Source of the DNA: Schistosoma mansoni
Lineage: Eukaryota; Platyhelminthes; Trematoda; Strigeidida; Schistosomatidae
DNA length: 64,000 bases
Reading direction: 5' to 3'
Assembly (NCBI RefSeq): GCF_000237925.1
Contig: NW_017386003.1
Location: 193,720 to 257,719 of the forward strand
Shown here: in pieces, positions 25,401 through 36,125 of the stretch
Numbering within the stretch: the first letter of the stretch is position 1
How the letters are laid out: every line of letters begins with the position of its first letter
The notes under the pieces: model-generated
The model's database searches: none
What the model saw: only the letters and a program-made list of their open reading frames with translations
Told to the model about the DNA's origin: nothing
Translations under genes and position numbers: made by a program

Positions 25401-28400
25401 CAGGAACATGTGATCGATAGACCTTGATTGAACAATTGGTCCACTCATATATGATGGTTCGCTAACTTACTTTGTATGACATTGGTGATGTGTGAATTGC
25501 GTGGTTTGATTTAATACATCTAAAAGGAAAATCACGTTATGGAAGATCTATTTCATATGAATAAGTAAAAGTAAACAAATAAATGAGAAATTGTTTAATT
25601 CATTTTTAGTTGTATAGTTAAAGACTAACCAAAATAAATATTCGATATGACAAAAATTGAGTAACTGAAACACTGAACTATAGTTTATAACAAACTGTTA
25701 GTAAACTTTACGTAGCGGTTGAATTCTGGATACGTATTTAAGTGAACATCAAAGTCATAAGGTTCTCAAGGTTACCAACTTAGTCGAAGACAGTTTTATT
25801 GAATATAAATAGACATCATTTCTGTAGAATAATTTTATATTCCCCCGTTCGATTTTTTTTACCTGTATACACTTCCCAATCACTTAATTAACCAGAGAAA
25901 GAAACTAAGAGGATTCAGGAAGCTTGATTACTGAAATAAGAATGAATATGTATATGAGTTACTGAATTAATCCCGACCAAGATATGGAGTGGTAGACTTG
26001 GTCAGGCGAATAAACTGTTCATTCAAATTAAGCCAGCTCAAAATTAGCTCTCTCAAATACGGTATGGTCTAGCAACAGCATGTGATCTATCAGGGCTTAC
26101 TCGGGGTATTAAATGATTAAGAAAACTGGAACACGTTTGATGGGTAGTTTTTAAACTACAGTTTTACTGACCGCTATAAAGATAGCGCTCATATCATACA
26201 AAGCTATCGAAAAGTATGCCAACGTAGACTCAATTTCTTAACTAAATGATTTAGTAGTTATCCAATTAATTTTGCGGAGATGAACTCAACTCAATGTCTA
26301 TGTACATAAAAGCGATGCCGCTAATGACAATGAATAACAAACATCTCAAGGTGAACTGATTTGACATTTTTGAACACTATGAAAAATTCAACTTCTAATT
26401 GGAATCAGCTTGGATAATGTTGTTAACAGTAACAACAAGAACTTTGTAATTAATGTATTTACTATATCACCAACACCATATACCTGGATTAAAAAGCTGA
26501 TTCATCATTTCGAAATTTAGCATCAAAGGGTGATCATAAATGTTGATCAGTGTTATGTGATTGATGGGAATCGACACGACCTTACGTTTTATTCTTCCTA
26601 GTACTCGTCAACAAGATACATATTCATTTTTCAGTGGGATTCGTGTTCAGATTCCTCAGTTTCACAGTCTAAAACGTTTCCATGGGGCTATTGGTTCCGC
26701 GCTCACCTGTAGAATTGTTATATTTATAGTGTTTGATGAGTAGCAATTAATATCATGTTTATCTACTCTTTATTGCCGATGTAAACTCAGTCTCAACCCA
26801 AGTAGCTCACTTATAACGTCTCAAGCTGTAAGACTGGACAATTCAGACTCTAATTCTACCTGAGGCATCAGTACCCTAAGAACTACAGATACACGTTAGT
26901 GACCAGTGGCAGCTAGCACGAAACTTTGATCCAAGCCTGTTTCAAACTGACTACGACCAACCAACACATTAGTATTAACTTAATTAAATCATAACTCTCC
27001 CCTCATTGAGCTTATTTGAATCACGAACAGAGTTTAGCATCAGTGTTAGGATCGTTTACATACTCTGTTCATTCCCGTTCAAATCGTTTTTTATGTATTG
27101 CTTTATATTACTTGTTAATATTCAGTAAACAGTTCTATTCATAATTATTTTTGAACATATCATGTAACTCATGTTTATATGGGTCATAGAGTAAAGTATT
27201 TACGTAAACTAATAAAATTTATTACATTTATCTTTATAATTACTTTCCCTTAGCCCATGTAACAGTTATTCTCAATTTTTTAAAATTCCTTGAATCTTTA
27301 TCTGATAGCTACAGCTTCAATATACCCTTAGTTCTCATCTTGAATGTTGATTAACTGCTGTTAAAATTAGACATAGAGCCTATAATTTATGGACGAATCA
27401 AGCATGTTTAAGATAGCAGGTCTTGAATTTTGGCACGAAATCCATTCACTCATTTTGTTAAATATTATTTTAGCATTATGACTGATTTCATTTCGTGATG
27501 AAAACATAAAATCTAATTCCTAACCCCAACGTTCAATTGTAAATCTTAATCCTAGTTCTTTAAACTTGTCTATAGCCCTCATCTAAACCTGGTAAGTAGG
27601 TGGACATGTCGAGGTTATTTTGGCGTTGCTCAAATGTCATCCATAAATTATAGTCTCACCAAGGATCGTTCCTGAGACAGATCACTGTTTTTCGAACTTA
27701 GATTTCTCACACTTCGATATAATTAATGATCACCTTTTTTCAATTTAAATAGTAAGTGGATTTTCATCACAGCATTTGTAATGTTCATACTTCATCTTTC
27801 ATTTATAGAGAGTATGCTCAATATTGGATCATTCACTGAAATATTCAAACGTATCTTATACAGAGAGGAAAGATGATCAATTGAATAATGCTTTCTGGTG
27901 AGTTATTATATAAAATCATGAAAAAAAATCAGCAACCAGGTTCATTTATGATTAGTTTTTAGATAAATCAGGCCAGTTTCTGGCTATGTGTGATAATTAC
28001 TATCCAATCTCAGTTAATGATAATTAATACGAATAGAAGTAATGTTTAATAGGAAGAGGTGAGAAAAAAAATGAAAATGGGAAATTTGAGTAGTTTTGTG
28101 TACATTCCTAATATAGACTTACCGAATAGTTGTTTTTGCGTATTATCTTAGTTGTATAACTTCCTTTTATTCAATAACTGCTATGAATTACACGTTAATA
28201 GACTATAATGCCGTTAATTAGCCTTGTATCATATAGAATTATGTGACTTATAAATTTGAACTTTAAAATGTGCTTGGGATAATTCATTTATGTTTTCTAG
28301 TATTCTGAATGGTTGTTTGAAAAAGTAGGGATGAGCCAATCAAAATTGAGGAAACTACTTTTGAACTTTTACGCGAAATTTTTAAAAAAAAACGTCTTTA

Positions 28401-31221
28401 CTACTTTTTCACATTGAATATACAATGGAAATATTTTTATTTGGGTATTCAGAATGTTTAAAAATATTAGGAAGAGTTCTTTTAGTCATCACAAAGTAAA
28501 TATGATAATGTTAGACTTGATATTTGTTCACTACTCTATATTAATTATTATTATCGTTACTATTATTATTATCAATGACTTTATTCAATATTATATTTTT
28601 AGTACATTATAGAATTCTCAGAACAAAGTATTTCAACAAGTTTCATTTTCTTATTTCTTGATCGATATCGGTGATAAATATTGAGTAATCACCAGTTAGA
28701 TGTTAACAGTCCGACATTCGACATCTGAATAATGTTCATTCTTTTCAATGCATATTGATATTCATCACAATGTCTCCGATTGTACTTTTTTATAAGTTGT
28801 ACAGCGAAGTGTCGTAAACGTTTCATGAACACATTTGAATAGGTTGTGTGATCAATAGACATAATGATGTGTTAAAACAAACAAGGAAACAGATAACTTG
28901 TTGTAGTATTTAGATGGTAGGAACAGGTAACCCAGATATTCGAGCAGGCCGCCAGTTAATCAGTTTAATTTCAATTTACATCGTTTGTAGCAGACTAGTA
29001 ATCAAATCATTTTGTTAGTTATTCAATAAATAATAACAAACTGTTTTAAAAGGAATGCTAACCTAGATAACGATTTTTACGTACGGTTTCTCATAACTAC
29101 AGTTCTTTTGGGATTTCATCCTTATAATTCTTCAGTGAATTTATTAGTGAAGATTTTGAAGGTGACGATGAACTTTAATGATAGTAATCTAAGGAAGATT
29201 CAGTAATAAAGTTTTAGTGTGGATTAATTTGCTCATTTTTAGATTAGTGAAGTTATATAATGATAGTTCTACAATATGAAGATTGGAGAACTGATAATAA
29301 GCCTTGAAAAATCAATAAGCTTCCTAAAGCTATAAGATTGTTGCAGGTTGCATCAATTATTTCTAAAAATAGACTCTATGCTGATTGACCTAAAGGTGGA
29401 TTACTGTGGACATTCTTGTGTCTACAGTGATCATGAGGTGAATACTGTGGGAGTGGATTTTTTATTCTATGACGTAGGCAAGGAGCAACACTATTTGACA
29501 ATTATTTTTCTTTGCTAAATATTTCAATCACTAATTACTGTGAAGATGATTATACTAAGTCTTCAACAAAGACTATGACTTATGAGATCATTCAAATGAG
29601 GAGAAATGAGAACAAGCACTCATTGATAACATTAACTAGCCATAATGATATACGTGGACTAAGATTGATTTCTTCACTGGGAAATTTTGAAATTCTGATG
29701 GTACGTTTTTTACTGGATGCGCAATAATAAAAAGCACTTAACTAATATGAGTTAGCTATTTAGTGTCTAACTTTTATTTTATTCTGACAAAATTACTAAT
29801 TCCGAGTCCATCCCGTTCGCTTCTGCGACCTAAATGTTATCACTTTTATCCCAAGTGAACTTTATGAAAGTTCATTTTTGAAAAGCTCCTAACCAAGATT
29901 GAATAGACTTAGAGCATTGTCTAGCTAATACTTTTTTTAGATTAACATCAGCATTGAAAGAGACCTTTAAAAATAACAATCCAGGAATAATACTTAATGA
30001 CGGTAAGTAGTATATTCAGTAAAACGCGATTTTATTTTGCTTACTCCAGTTCGATACGTAACCTTTTCATTTACTATACCGTATTTTGACATTTTTTACG
30101 AATATTTTACTAGTTCTTTGATAAAAATGAATCTGGTGTCGTGGATACAGAACCAATGAAAACAATGCTGTTAACTGTCGGTGACTGTTTTACAGATAAG
30201 GAGTGCAATGAATTTTTTAAAGAAGCTGCGCCTGGAACAGATGGCAAATGGCCTTATGATGGTATGTAACTTGGAAGAATTGGATATTGAGGTAGTGAAA
30301 GGAAGAGATCGTAAAACTGTTGTTCTTTATTGAAAAAAATTTTAGGATTTGCTCATACATTGAATTCGCACAACATAATTCTAATCAATGTGAATTTTTT
30401 AGAAAGATTAGTATTAGTAGAAAGGATAATCTGATGACCATATTACTTATTTAGAAAATAGATCCCATTGTTTAAACCAATGACTGACTGTACTGAGAGA
30501 AACACAGAAAACTAGAAATTATTGGACAACTATTTCGTGCTGGTATTGAACTTCTCTGATGTATGGATTTATGACCTCTTCAGGAATGGAACTTAACACT
30601 TTTAAGCCTTCAGATGAGCGTATACTTGGGAATATAGAAAGCTGGAGTCTAATAAATTATCACATGCTCTAACAAAACAAGCAAACGTTCTTGTCAATAG
30701 TATTGTTCCATCTGTAGCCAGTAAATCAGTTGACTCATTAAAATTACCATTCCGATTCATCAGATTTTCGCAAAAAGTTTTAATAACATATCAATTCAAA
30801 TGAGAATTATATGACTGTAACCTTTAGACTATTATTATTATTGTTAATATGATGGACATTGTTTAGACTGAACGATCACTTTAAGCGCTCGGACAGTTTA
30901 CTGACGTCTGTTACCCCTCATGAAGGGCAATTCGAAATAAAATTTCTATTACGTAAAACCTCTTGCCACATAAATCTGAAAAGATAATATCGTGACAAAA
31001 ATTAATCTATGTACAAGACACTGAATAATATTTTCATTTTGTTTAAATCGATGAAGTGAACATTTTCTACGTTAATCTAATATATATATATATATAAGTT
31101 TTTCTGTTTTACATATTGTATCAAAGACTTCGTTAAAAAGTTGGTCGATGCTTATCCACGTCCACAATCAAAGAAGGCGAGATCTGCAGGAACAGGTAAA
31201 AAGAAGAGTGCTAGAAAATGA
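22317..31221 (+). CDS. EF-hand protein, DRC8/EFCAB2-like (multi-exon host gene)
   Basis: This is a spliced gene with exons 22317-22410, 24469-24624, a doubtful 27809-27897, 30114-30261 and 31127-31221. Donors are GTATGT, GTAAGT, GTGAGT and GTATGT, and all acceptors end in AG. Phases agree throughout (lengths 94, 156, 89, 148, 95). The N-terminal half (LNQICRCLQMLNQCPTSATL) resembles the first EF-hand of dynein regulatory complex protein 8, including the CPT turn. The C-terminal half has an EF loop (DKNESGVVDTEP) with Pro, not Glu, at position 12, so calcium binding is doubtful. It ends in a Lys/Arg-rich tail. In this family the product sits on the ciliary axoneme, here presumably of sperm or flame cells. 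The family match is by eye. Other calmodulin-like light chains remain possible. Confidence 0.65.
22520..22700 (+). mobile_element. ribozyme SINE, long form, old copy in intron 1
   Basis: CTAAGGGGTCCTATATTACGA, then AAACAGGTGTCTGGTGTTTCC and TTTTAAATGGTACTCGATCT, follow the ribozyme and 3' end of the long form with many changes. The core is lost. Confidence 0.55.
23346..23385. repeat. (CTA)n / (AAT)n microsatellite in intron 1
   Basis: CTA triplets pass into AAT triplets. Confidence 0.9.
24469..24624 (+). CDS. exon 2 of the EF-hand gene
   Basis: The exon is bounded by TTATAG and GTAAGT. It codes for the first EF-hand-like helix-loop-helix (SIYDSLSSAKSRKVTLNQIC, then the CPTSATLDKIYSDY helix) and a TPEDMEGIGP linker. 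The loop has no acidic calcium ligands, so it is a structural EF-hand only. It enters and leaves in phase 1. Confidence 0.8.
24675..24760 (+). mobile_element. ribozyme SINE, short form, internally deleted relic in intron 2
   Basis: A box-B-like ATTCGAGTCCTGG is followed almost at once by CAAAATAGGACGAAATAC and ACATCCTAGATTTC. The first half of the ribozyme is missing. Confidence 0.55.
24929..24963. repeat. (AAT)n microsatellite in intron 2
   Basis: Interrupted run of AAT triplets. Confidence 0.9.
25000..27377. other. intron 2 body; one possible old repeat at 26830-26960
   Basis: GCATCAGTACCCTAAGAACT, then AGTGACCAGTGGCAGC near 26870-26920, loosely match 32895-32960 (GCATCAGTTCCTTCAGCGCT, then AGTGGTAACTAAG). 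This suggests an old repeat family of unknown class. No exon was found here. Confidence 0.3.
27378..27660 (+). mobile_element. MITE-like element in intron 2
   Basis: It is about 280 bp with short inverted ends, CTATAATTTATGGAC at 27379-27393 and CCATAAATTATAG at 27640-27655. A CTAATTCCTAACCCC core lies between. It has no coding capacity. Full copies are here and at 57941, with a diverged one at 6940. Inverted ends suggest a DNA-transposon derivative. The superfamily is not known and no clear target duplication was seen. Confidence 0.6.
27809..27897 (+). CDS. probable exon 3 of the EF-hand gene, frame disrupted
   Basis: A good acceptor (TTTATAG) and donor (CTG|GTGAGT) bound 89 nt, exactly the length that links exon 2 (phase 1) to exon 4 (phase 0). 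The expected frame gives NIGSFTEIFKRILYREER, close to the DRC8 segment following its first EF-hand, and then meets TGA at 27874-27876. The next frame over continues KDDQLNNAF, which is what should precede the FFDKN of exon 4. Two compensating single-base errors, a pseudogene allele or a wrong boundary could explain this. Confidence 0.45.
28565..28960 (-). mobile_element. Penelope-like element 3' end in intron 3
   Basis: This is the reverse complement of 41255-41655 at high similarity, from CAATATTATATTTTTAGTAC at the left to CAGATATTCGAGCAGG at the right. Only the 3' region after the endonuclease is present, so the copy is truncated. Confidence 0.7.
30114..30261 (+). CDS. exon 4 of the EF-hand gene
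   Basis: The exon is bounded by TTTACTAG and GTATGT. It is open for 49 codons and codes for the better EF-hand: FFDKNESGVVDTEP, then MKTMLLTVGDCFTDKECNEF, then KEAAPGTDGKWPYD. Loop positions 1, 3, 5, 6, 8 and 9 look canonical (D, N, S, G, V, D). Position 12 is Pro. Confidence 0.85.
31083..31096. repeat. short (AT)n tract before exon 5
   Basis: Seven AT units lie upstream of the polypyrimidine tract of the last intron. Confidence 0.8.
31127..31221 (+). CDS. exon 5 (last) of the EF-hand gene
   Basis: The acceptor TATCAAAG follows a T-rich tract. G plus AC restores Asp, then FVKKLVDAYPRPQSKK and a basic tail (GTGKKKSARK) lead to TGA at 31219-31221. FVKKL is the exit helix of the last EF-hand. 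A candidate polyadenylation signal ATTAAA lies at 31283-31288. Confidence 0.8.
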
Positions 31222-31299
31222 TTGATTTTTAACTAACAGATCATTAACCGTAATGGTTTATTTTTTCAAGAACTTATACAATATTAAAGAATGATTACA

Positions 31300-34200
31300 T
31301 CTAATTTACGTGTATTTAATATTTAAATATATTTTATGATTACACTTGTATATTGTTCATCTTATGATATGTTCATGGATTAAGTGGGGTGCATATTGAT
31401 GATTAACTCTACGAACAGTGAGACTCATTTGCGACTGAAGAGTATCTGAGAAGAAAAATTTGAATAGCTTTTGACACATGCCTGTGTATTAAATGAAGGA
31501 ATGGTGTTTCCTTGTTGTGAAAAGATTTACTGCCTCAACGAAGGCGATTTCATTGTACAACTAATCTATGTATATAATCTTAAGTTCACCTTGAAAAGAC
31601 AGTACATAAGTAAAATAAGGCGTTGAATTAGGAAATTGTAAACCTTTAATGAAGGGAGTACATATTATCGAACTGCGTCCCAATCAGTCCTAATAAGACA
31701 AATGTGAATAACAACCAGTCATATTCAAAATCGACAGAACATGCTGCTAATCACTTGTAGAGAAAGTCTCATGACTCCCCTCTACCAGAAGTTTGTACTG
31801 ATAATGTTATTTAAGTATATAAAAAAGCTTCACAACTATACCATTCAACTCAGAGAACGCAGTTCCCATTAAGTTATCCACTTGACAATAAATCTTCTTG
31901 GCTATCTCTAAAAACAAAACGATTATTGCAGAAATGTATTCAGCTTTTAATGTACTTAAATGGGAAAAATCGCTGTCTAGTAATATGATTATTTTTAAAC
32001 TTCCAGTCGACACAATATACAAGATATGATAATATGTTTCTGTATACAGTTAACATTATTTAAACTGTATTACACTAAAAAATGTTAACTATTATCAAAC
32101 TGCTTCAAAATTAATCACGTCCACGTCAAATTAGAACAAGACCCCAACTAACTGTCGATGTAGTGACCCGAAAAAATTGAAAAACTAGGTAATTTTCTAA
32201 GATTATTCCATTAATATCATTTTAATAAACAAATAAGTTACCAAAAATGATAAGTTGTAATTTGTACAGACTTTTTTAAATGTTGACTTTAAGAAAAACA
32301 ATTAAGGTTTCAGAATAATCTACGATACATAGTACCGAAATAATCATCGTTGTCAGATGTATACTTATTGATTTACATGATACAACTCAACAGATGAAAT
32401 CATCCGTGAAGATACTCACTAGCGATATCCATCCGATTTGGCTTAGATCTCTCTAATCAAAAAGTGAAGTCATATTTGGGTTCAATACAAGAAGCCTACA
32501 TACCAGTGGACTGAGAGAATTCCTTAAATTTCACTTCACTAAATACTGCTTTGAAAATTACACTACTGATAAGTAGCCTAAAATGTTTAGTGAAAAAATG
32601 CATGTGAACAGGTCTGAGTAGGGAAGTGGAAATGGCATAGTGATGCATTGAGTTAAAAAAAGCTTCACTTCTGTGGTGTAATTTTATAGCTATATGACAT
32701 CACATTGTAGAAGAATTTTCTTGTTTACGGTATCGTTGATCTAAGGGGACCATCACAGTAAATAGAATCATACTCTTCAACAATAAGATGTTTTGAACTC
32801 CATCTGGTATACGAAATTCGATCGGTCAATCAACTGTAAACAACCTAAAAGCCGCGGAGCTAACAGATCACTGGCGATGCCTCGGAATTCTAAAGGATGC
32901 ATCAGTTCCTTCAGCGCTGTAGATACGCCTAGTTAATGAGTGGTAACTAAGACAAAACCCAGATCAATCAGAGTTTCGTGTCGACTTCCTTTAACCATTG
33001 GGGACTTTTTTGACTGTATATGATATAACCAAGATCTAAATTCAGCTAAAATTAGTCAATACATCATGACCCGGTACTTCAGAATTTGTATGTCCATCAT
33101 GTGTTAAGAGCTGAAATAATGGTGACCTATTTTTTATGATACTAGGTTATAATAAACATAAGTTCATCAATAATATTATGTTTCATTTTACAGAGCAACA
33201 TACCATCAGTTTTTTTCATAACAATCGTGTACACACAAACATTTCTATTCACATTGCTTATCCAAGGTCAAACGATAGCTGTAGGCTAAAATATTGCCAT
33301 AGTCTTATCATTTTAGTTTATTGGGAAACTTCTCATCGTCATCATTCATCATCACTTAATTAGTTTGTTTTCAATTCAAACGATCAAGTGTTTAAATTAA
33401 ATGCAAACTTTATAAGTACTTATCAAATGCAAGTTTAGCTGGGAACTAAATTGAAACAAGGTAGAATGAAGGGAGATGTATGTAAACACCAGCATTTCAT
33501 GATGTTAGAGACTTTAAAAGTGTTATCAACAATCAACGAATGTAAAGTGAGTATGTAGCAAACCACTTCTCCTTACAACAATACAAAACTAAATATTGAA
33601 TGAGATTATTGCTGTTAAAATACAAATCATTCATTATGTTTACGTATTATTTGTTTTAAACACCGAAAATACTTTTTTCGCAGTATTTTGGTTGAGTATA
33701 GCAAATAAAAGGGTAGAAACCTACTTAAGTATTGACGGAAAAACTTCAAGAAATTCAAAGGAATATACTTAATCCTGTAAGGATGCAGTAGCAACTAGAC
33801 ATGGGATACATCATTAATTTGCATCTACAATATTTTCATAGATCGAGCTCAGGAGATTTAGATCTAATAGTGAGTGGGTTTTTGACTACTAGTCATTATT
33901 CAGTGGTCGTAACTAATTGCATCAACCAAATCCTGATAAAACACAATGAAATTCAATTCCATTGAAAAGTAACTGTTTTACTCTCAACATGATTGGATTC
34001 CATCAGCTAAAATCTGTCACAGAGGCTTTTTAATTACATAGTTTACAACTCCATTTATTCAATATCATAAGCGAATAGCCACCTCATTCCTCAAGTTAAT
34101 GAACAATAGTTTATCACTGCTTAGGTGTCACCACTCAGGATTATAATTTAAAACTGATTTTACTTCGTTATGCACAACAGAATTAAAACTCATACTCGTT

Positions 34201-34490
34201 ACAAGTGATATAATCAAAATTTAAATATACTGAAAAAACCAAACCTTTATGATTTAACTCCCCTCCTTGATTACGATTTTTGTTTTACTATCTTCGTAAC
34301 ATTTGTAATAACATCACTGTAATGTGCTCTGAATGTAATGTTTTGTCCTTATGAAATATAAATAGACAGACTGTGGAAGTCCAATTCATGAAGCTTGTTT
34401 CGCCTTATTTATGACTGATCAACAATGAGATAATTTAAACCTTCCTATAAATATCACACCCATTTCACAAGTAAGTTGCAATTTGAACTC
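31300..34490. other. intergenic AT-rich DNA
   Basis: Apart from the possible old repeat near 32860-33000, nothing is supported. The frames at 31807-32022 and 33136-33363 lack motifs. Confidence 0.4.
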
Positions 34491-34494
34491 AATA

Positions 34495-34650
34495 ATTGAG
34501 TGTATGACATAAAGAGTATATGAATCGAACATGATTGATTTCGAGTCTCAGTCTTAACATTAACACTGACATCCAGATTCATACAGCTGATGAATCCTTA
34601 ACACGGCTAAGTGAACTTCTCTCATTCTATTGTTAGCCATTATATTACAA
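34495..34650 (+). mobile_element. ribozyme SINE, short form, old copy
   Basis: GATTTCGAGTCTCAGTCTTAAC (box B and after), ATACAGCTGATGAATCC and TATTGTTAGCCATTATAT keep family order. CTGATGA remains, but the second core half (GGACGAAA) is lost. Confidence 0.6.
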
Positions 34651-35389
34651 TATCAAGGCAATCAATACAGGATGCACATATATCAATTAAAACTGATTAA
34701 AATTTGGTCAAGGATAATAACAACAGGGTAAATCTAACCTTTTCTAATGATAATATTTGTAAACTACAGATTTACACTTTTTTAGAGGACATAAATTACA
34801 AACCTCTATTTGCTTTGAACTACTTTAAGAGAATGATGGATTCCTTGTTGCTTACAAAATATGGACAAGTTCTTTCTTGATTTTTTAAAAATTTCATTAT
34901 TCCTGTCATTTCAAATATTATTTTATTATTGTTTATCCCAATTTAATCACCGTCCATTTTTGTTAATTAACACACTTATAGTATGTTTTTTATAGCTTAT
35001 TTTTATTTATTCGATACAACTACAGTATAGTGGAATCTCGTGTATATACGACATTGTTTTGGACTTTTGATCTATACTATGGCATCGAAGCATTTCAAAG
35101 TGAGAAACTATCAGATCAAAATTCAATCTGTGATTAGATTCAATTGACTGAACCAAAATACTGAAGATATTAAGCAGAAATAACTAGTATGAGGTTTGAA
35201 AAAACTATTATTCAAAAGTTTTAAGTATACCACGATACAAATAGACAAACAAACGAATTTATCTAAACAGTTTTTTATAGTTCAATAGTGGTAACACATG
35301 AACCGTTTTCAAGATTTCAACATGAGTTTTGGAGTATACTACAATATCCTAATGATGTAGTTAGTGTTATATCCTTATAGCCTGTTATC

Positions 35390-35720
35390 CTATGGCCAAA
35401 TTGCCAATTAGAACACTCACTTACAGACCAGACCAATGACGCATAAACCAGTACGAGCAGTCTAAATTCAACTCTGAGTCTTATTGATCCACTGAGAAGG
35501 CAGCTTCTCGCCTAACTCGACCGATTCAGTCCAGAATGCCAATATCAGCCTACGTTATATGAATCATGTATTTCAGACATATGTGGTTTATATACAACCA
35601 AACCAAACCTCATCACACCATAAAATGGGAAATAACAATTATACGAGATCAAGTCAAAAAGTGGCTGTGATTGTGGGAGACTGTAACTAATAAATTGGGA
35701 ATATCTCAAGAATGGTAAAT
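35390..35720 (-). repeat. dispersed promoter-like repeat, copy 3
   Basis: Its reverse complement aligns with 30-360, including CATTTTATGGTGTGATG, TTGTATATAAACCAC, ATTGGCATTCTGGACTGAAT and GCGTCATTGGTCTGGTC blocks. Class unknown. Confidence 0.5.
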
Positions 35721-35970
35721 AGGATGGTAATAGTCAATAGGTCAAATAAAAGCTTACGGTGAAAGGAATATCAATATATATAATCTAGTTATTTATACAC
35801 TTACATAAAAATAATTCGTGTATATAATAACAGTTTATAAATAGTCCCCGGAAGTTACCCATGATTTTATTTTCTTCGGATACAACAGTTAGAAAACGTA
35901 TAATTGATCGAAGTGCGAGTAATACATAAAGTTGTAAGAAATGGGTTTTGTGGAGGTTGTAGTTATTTAA

Positions 35971-36125
35971 TAGTTGAATACATGAGTCGATTAAAGCTAG
36001 ACCACTATGGAAAACCTGGTTGCGCACTGCTGAGGAGTCCCATACTAGGACGAAATAGTTGTCCAGTGCTTCCAGGTTTTCCATAGTGGTCTAGCTTTAA
36101 TAGTCTCATTGAATTCAACTATTAA
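35971..36125 (+). mobile_element. fold-back ribozyme SINE (hairpin with ribozyme in the loop)
   Basis: The left arm 35971-36019 is the inverted copy of 36072-36125 (the SINE 3' end), with only a few mismatches. The roughly 50 bases between them are the hammerhead. The tRNA-like head is missing. A transcript would form a stem of about 45 bp capped by the ribozyme. Both arms come from the same 105-base 3' part of the long form. Confidence 0.8.
36024..36069 (+). ncRNA. hammerhead ribozyme in hairpin loop
   Basis: Stem I is GCACTG against CAGTGC. The core is CTGAGGA and GAAA. Stem II is GTCC against GGAC over CATACTA. The cut triplet is GTC at 36061-36063. Stem III is AT..GT-like with one wobble. 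The core is complete. Confidence 0.8.
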
